This document shows positions 60,437-64,000 of a stretch of 64,000 bases of DNA, piece by piece. The notes beneath the pieces are model-generated. The model was not told the DNA's origin and did not search any database. It saw only the letters and a list, made by a program, of their open reading frames with translations. Position 1 is the stretch's first letter; each line of letters begins with the position of its first letter. The position numbers and the translations under genes are program-made. Origin of the DNA: CFX5 sp023384495 (GTDB taxonomy: Bacteria; Chloroflexota; Anaerolineae; Caldilineales; Caldilineaceae); NCBI GenBank assembly GCA_048499455.1, contig JASNZV010000030.1, forward strand, positions 1 through 64,000. The letters run 5' to 3'.

Positions 60437-63400
60437 ATGGTAAAGATCAAACAGTACGCGATGCCGGTCTATCTGTTCGTTTTTGCATGGGTTCTAGGGT
60501 TACATGCGTCTCCGCTGCACGCAGCAGGGGAGTACGCCAACCATTTTTCGGGTGGGGTCGTCTTGCTCGATGGGCTTGGTGGGGCCCACGCTGTCCGGAC
60601 GGGCGATCTGGACCGCGACGGGGATTTGGATGTGGTTGCGGCTGGCCGTGAAAGCGGCCGGGTGGTCTGGCTTGAAAATGACGGCGCCCAATTCCCTCAG
60701 TTTTCGTTGCATGAAGTGGGCTATGTGCAGGGGGCGTACGCACTCGCCGTCGCCGATCTCAATCGGGACGGGAATCTCGATATCGTCGTGGTTGGGGCAG
60801 GCGAGCTTCGCCAGCCCGGCGACGAAAACGCCACCCCCAACACAGGGTCTATCCTCTGGTTTGAAAATAATCTGCGCGCTGGCGCTGGGTTTACCCCTCA
60901 TGTGGTCGCCGTTGGGCTTCCCTACTCGGTGGATATCCATGTGGCGGATCTGGACCGCGACGGCGACCTGGACATCCTCATTGCCGCGCGTGATGGCAAT
61001 CGCATTAGCTGGTACGAGAACAACGGCGCCAACCCGCCGGCCTTTGTTGAACATCTCGTCACGACCAACGCCCTGGGCGCCGTCTCGGTCCATGTGGGGG
61101 ACATGAACGGAAATGGGCTGCTCGACATTGTGTCGGCGTCGGAGCAGGATAATAAGATCGCCATCTATCGCAATGATGGCGCCAATCCCCCGACGTTTGC
61201 TGAAGTTGTGGCCTATCAACCGATGCTGCCCACTGCTGGCCTGGACTTTGCCAAATCGGTGTTTGCCGCGGACATTGACGGCGATGGCGATCTGGATATC
61301 GCCTTTGTCGGTGAGGACAACAACGAGGTTGGCTGGCTTGAAAATATAGGGGGGGACCCCCCCACGTTTGTCCCCCATGTGTTGGCGAGTGATGTGGCCC
61401 ACGCCAAGGTGGTGGTGGCGCTCGACCTCGACCGCGACGGCGATGTCGATCTTCTGGTGGCGTCAGCCGGGGATAATGGGATCAGGTGGTTTGAGAATCA
61501 TGGGGGCAGGTCGCCCACCTTTACCGAACATGTGATCACCACAGCGGCGATGGGGGCGCGCGATGTGCACGCCGCGGACTTGGATGGCGATGGCGACATC
61601 GATGTGCTCTCTGCCTCGCGCAACGACAATCGCATCGTCTGGTACCCCAACCGCGCAACCAGCCGCACGGCCCTCTACAACGAAAGCACGCAGTCGATCA
61701 TCCATGTCTATCGCGGCGCTCGTCACGTCCAGGCCGCCGACATGAATCAAGATGGCCATATGGATCTGCTGGCGATTTTTGATGATCAGGTTCTTTGGTT
61801 TGAAAACGATGGCGCTTCACCGCCGGGGTTTTCGCCCAATGTGGTAGGCGCCAACATTCGAGGCGGACGGTGGGTCGCCGTCGGGGACCTCGACGGCGAT
61901 GGCGACCTTGACGTTGTGGCGGCTTCCCACCGCAACAACCAAATATCCTGGTACGAGAATCTGGGCGGCGCCCCGCCTACCTTTGCCACCCACATTGTCA
62001 CCCAAGACGCCAGAGGCGCGCGCGCCGTGTTGGTGGCGGATCTCAATCGCGACGGCAAGCTCGACCTCTATTCTGCGTCGGACAGCGACAATGCCGTCTA
62101 TTGGTACGAGAATCTGGGCGGGCGCCCACCGCAGTTTCGCCGGCATGTGGTCTCGCTCAGCGCTCGCTACGCCCGCTCGGTCTACGCCGCCGACCTCGAC
62201 GGTGACGGCGACCTCGACCTGATGTCGGCCTCCCAGGATGACGGCAAGGTCGCCTGGTATGAGAATCTGGGGGGGTCTCCGATCCAGTGGCGCGAGCATA
62301 TCCTGGAAGTTGGCGCCTATGGGGTGCAGCATGTCCATGCCGACGACCTGGACGGTGATGGCGACATCGATGTCGTGGTGGCTGTGGAATATGACAACAC
62401 CATCCGCTGGTATGAGAATCTGGGCGGCTCGCCTCCCCAATTTCAGATGCACCTTGTCACCAACAATGCGCCTGCCGTCCACGCTGTCTACACGGGCGAC
62501 GCCGACCAGGATGGGGATATTGACATCTTTGCGGCGATTGAAGGCTCCAATACGATTGCCTGGTATGAGAATGTGGGTGGAACCCCCCCGACTTTTCTTG
62601 AACATATCGTGGTCACCAATACGCTTGTCGCCCACGGCATCTATGCCGCCGATATTGACGGTGATGGCGATCTCGACATCATTTCCGCCTCGCGTGACGA
62701 CGGCAAGGTGGCCTGGTATGAAAATTTGGGCGGTCACTATGCGATGAGCGCCACGGTGAACCCCAACAACAGCGCCATCCTCCACGTGGTTGTCACCCAC
62801 CGGGGCCGCCCCGGCGACGCCGCCATGGATTTGGCCTATTTAGAGTTACGGCTACTCGATGCGAACGATTCCCCATTCTCGACAGACCAGGCCAATACCA
62901 TGATCAGCCGCATCGATGTGCATCGGGTCCCTTGTTGCGAGCATATCTTTGACGCGGCAGGCGCCCCCATCTTGGCAACGGCGTCGCCCCTCGCCTTGAC
63001 CGATGATGGGCGACAGATGATCCGCCTCCTCAACCAGGATTTGAACCCTCCCATCCCAGCGGGCGGCAGCGCAGCCTATACGGTCATTATTCAGGGCGGC
63101 GAAACCAGTTGCGAAGCGGGCGCCCCTGCCTATCGGGCAGTCAATATTGCCGGCCAGCAGGTTGCCGTCAACGCCGAAACGGGGGCAGCGCTGTTGGCGG
63201 AAACCATGCGCCCCAATGACCGCGCGCCCCTCCCGACTGAGCCAGAGCGTTCTCCCATTGTGATCAACGAGTTTATGGCCTCCAACGAGACCTATGCCGT
63301 CAACCCCAATGCGCCGCGCGATTTTCCCGATTGGATCGAGCTTTACAATTCGTCTCCGGTTGCCGTAAATCTGAGTGGCTACTACCTGACGGATGATTTG

Positions 63401-63751
63401 ACACTGCCAGACAAACACCGCATTGCCGACGGGGTTATCATCCGCCCGTATGGCTTTCTGGTATTCTATGCCGATGGCGCCCCCGAGCGCGGTTGGAGAC
63501 ACCTGAGCTTTCGATTGGATCGGGCGGGCGAGGCGATCGGGCTCTATGAGCCTCACCCCACCGGTCTCAAAATAGTGGATGAATATGTGTTTGGGCCCCA
63601 GCCGCGCAACCTTTCCGAGGGCCGCTACCCCAACGGCGGTCCATCGTGGAAGCCGTTGGGCGCCCCTACGCCAGGCAGGCCCAATCTTGACTTCGCCAGC
63701 GCGGGCTCGGTCTACCTGCCGGTTGTCAATCGGGCAGTCGTCTGCCCCTAA
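60437..63751 (+). CDS. Secreted FG-GAP propeller protein with LTD domain
   Basis: About 1104 aa. A signal peptide (about 1-30) is followed by roughly 14 FG-GAP/VCBS repeats. Each has a calcium loop of the form DLDGDGDLD and an 'IxWYENxGGxPPxF' blade edge, repeated about every 50 residues to about residue 770. A beta-sandwich part follows, then a lamin-tail domain (IVINEFMASNETYAVN... DWIELYNSSPVAVNLSGYYL). It ends VYLPVVNRAVVCP. The propeller likely forms two seven-bladed units that bind calcium and a ligand outside the cell. ATG 60437 is chosen over a GTG at 60422. Confidence 0.9.
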   Translation: MVKIKQYAMPVYLFVFAWVLGLHASPLHAAGEYANHFSGGVVLLDGLGGAHAVRTGDLDRDGDLDVVAAGRESGRVVWLENDGAQFPQFSLHEVGYVQGAYALAVADLNRDGNLDIVVVGAGELRQPGDENATPNTGSILWFENNLRAGAGFTPHVVAVGLPYSVDIHVADLDRDGDLDILIAARDGNRISWYENNGANPPAFVEHLVTTNALGAVSVHVGDMNGNGLLDIVSASEQDNKIAIYRNDGANPPTFAEVVAYQPMLPTAGLDFAKSVFAADIDGDGDLDIAFVGEDNNEVGWLENIGGDPPTFVPHVLASDVAHAKVVVALDLDRDGDVDLLVASAGDNGIRWFENHGGRSPTFTEHVITTAAMGARDVHAADLDGDGDIDVLSASRNDNRIVWYPNRATSRTALYNESTQSIIHVYRGARHVQAADMNQDGHMDLLAIFDDQVLWFENDGASPPGFSPNVVGANIRGGRWVAVGDLDGDGDLDVVAASHRNNQISWYENLGGAPPTFATHIVTQDARGARAVLVADLNRDGKLDLYSASDSDNAVYWYENLGGRPPQFRRHVVSLSARYARSVYAADLDGDGDLDLMSASQDDGKVAWYENLGGSPIQWREHILEVGAYGVQHVHADDLDGDGDIDVVVAVEYDNTIRWYENLGGSPPQFQMHLVTNNAPAVHAVYTGDADQDGDIDIFAAIEGSNTIAWYENVGGTPPTFLEHIVVTNTLVAHGIYAADIDGDGDLDIISASRDDGKVAWYENLGGHYAMSATVNPNNSAILHVVVTHRGRPGDAAMDLAYLELRLLDANDSPFSTDQANTMISRIDVHRVPCCEHIFDAAGAPILATASPLALTDDGRQMIRLLNQDLNPPIPAGGSAAYTVIIQGGETSCEAGAPAYRAVNIAGQQVAVNAETGAALLAETMRPNDRAPLPTEPERSPIVINEFMASNETYAVNPNAPRDFPDWIELYNSSPVAVNLSGYYLTDDLTLPDKHRIADGVIIRPYGFLVFYADGAPERGWRHLSFRLDRAGEAIGLYEPHPTGLKIVDEYVFGPQPRNLSEGRYPNGGPSWKPLGAPTPGRPNLDFASAGSVYLPVVNRAVVCP

Positions 63752-63752
63752 A

Positions 63753-63825
63753 CTGCGGTTGCTTTGAAAACGCGCATTGAGATTCGGCCAAAGCGGCAGA
63801 GAAACTCGCGTCTTCAAACAGAGCT
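63753..63825 (+). repeat. Family B repeat, copy 3 (73 bp)
   Basis: It starts CTGCGGTTGCTTTGAAAACG and ends GTCTTCAAACAGAGCT. The interior is the most diverged, but length and ends match. Confidence 0.75.
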
Positions 63826-63933
63826 GAGTATGGTTGGTGAAGCAAGCAGCAGCGCCTGTGGCCTCGCTCGTTGGGCAATGCACCACGAGCAGGGTCGCGC
63901 CGGCCGCTTGCACCAGACAAAGGAGTGGCTGTG

Positions 63934-64000
63934 ATGCTGTTTCGTCTATTGTTGATTGTGGGTGTGTTGGCAATCGTCCTCATGAGTCCCTCAGCATGGT
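63934..64000 (+). CDS. Partial gene with signal peptide at the right edge
   Basis: The first 22 codons of a gene that runs off the window (MLFRLLLIVGVLAIVLMSPS). They form a hydrophobic signal sequence or membrane anchor. AAAGGAG lies eight bases upstream. The product is unknown. Confidence 0.65.
   Translation, partial: MLFRLLLIVGVLAIVLMSPSAW

Noticed and set aside
1..64000. tRNA, rRNA, CRISPR and prophage genes
   Set aside because: I found no cloverleaf with T-loop consensus, no rRNA stretch, no spacer-repeat array and no phage structural gene. The holin-family gene is of the chromosomal YvlD type.

Overview
The window is about 62% GC, densely coded DNA from a free-living, monoderm-like bacterium. 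The most likely source is a member of the Chloroflexota (Caldilineales/Anaerolineae-like). This rests on the mix of genes: tubulin-like proteins next to a VWA protein, large secreted LTD/CotH/FG-GAP proteins ending in a short '(F/Y/L)LP(V/F)V' tail, a T-box leader, Rex, a MoxR/DUF58/DUF4129 block and a type-2 IleRS. It is an inference from gene content; no rRNA or tRNA gene is present to confirm it.

Layout. 271-5762: a promoter and T-box leader lead into alaX, a GNAT acetyltransferase, ileS and a DUF983 gene. 5986-10750: a small HExxH protein, a membrane-anchored protein, a lone ABC ATPase with a gamma-glutamylcyclotransferase (minus strand, next to a 7-bp tandem repeat), and pgi. 11100-12451: two small membrane proteins converging on an OsmC-like gene. 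13121-17287: a giant secreted metalloprotease-like/VWA protein. 17744-19942: two thiol-oxidoreductase lipoproteins; the second has an in-frame UGA exactly at the first catalytic cysteine, followed by a SECIS-like hairpin (candidate selenoprotein). 20422-30379: a VWA membrane protein, two paralogous tubulin/FtsZ-like proteins and a GTDC1-type glycosyltransferase. 30544-34771: an AlkZ-like winged-helix protein, then a minus-strand pair of a 709-aa cysteine-ribbon protein and a radical SAM enzyme. 35168-41103: a degenerate Xer recombinase, purine nucleoside phosphorylase, and an ATP-grasp + two GCS2 ligase cluster with a cytochrome-b5-like protein. 41278-49251: Trm112-like protein, thiolase remnant, rsfS, murJ, a YugP-type peptidase, rex, rsmG, a DtxR-type regulator and a Nudix hydrolase. 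49481-51353: infA, rpsU and rpsA (minus). 51487-55407: DUF4129, DUF58 and MoxR (minus). 55662-63751: two large divergent secreted proteins (LTD/CotH and FG-GAP/LTD). A signal-peptide-bearing gene starts at 63934 and runs off the right edge.

How the parts fit. The first operon combines isoleucyl-tRNA synthesis and tRNA proofreading under a tRNA-sensing leader. The thiol lipoproteins would act outside the membrane on secreted proteins, of which this window encodes several very large ones. The VWA/tubulin-like block looks like a membrane-attached cytoskeletal or membrane-remodelling unit. Four families of short intergenic repeats (32 bp palindromes, about 73 bp and about 81 bp elements, and a 26-bp-armed hairpin) are scattered between genes.

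The strongest candidates for something new are the UGA-containing DsbA-like gene at 19208-19942 and the paired tubulin-like/VWA operon at 20422-29256.
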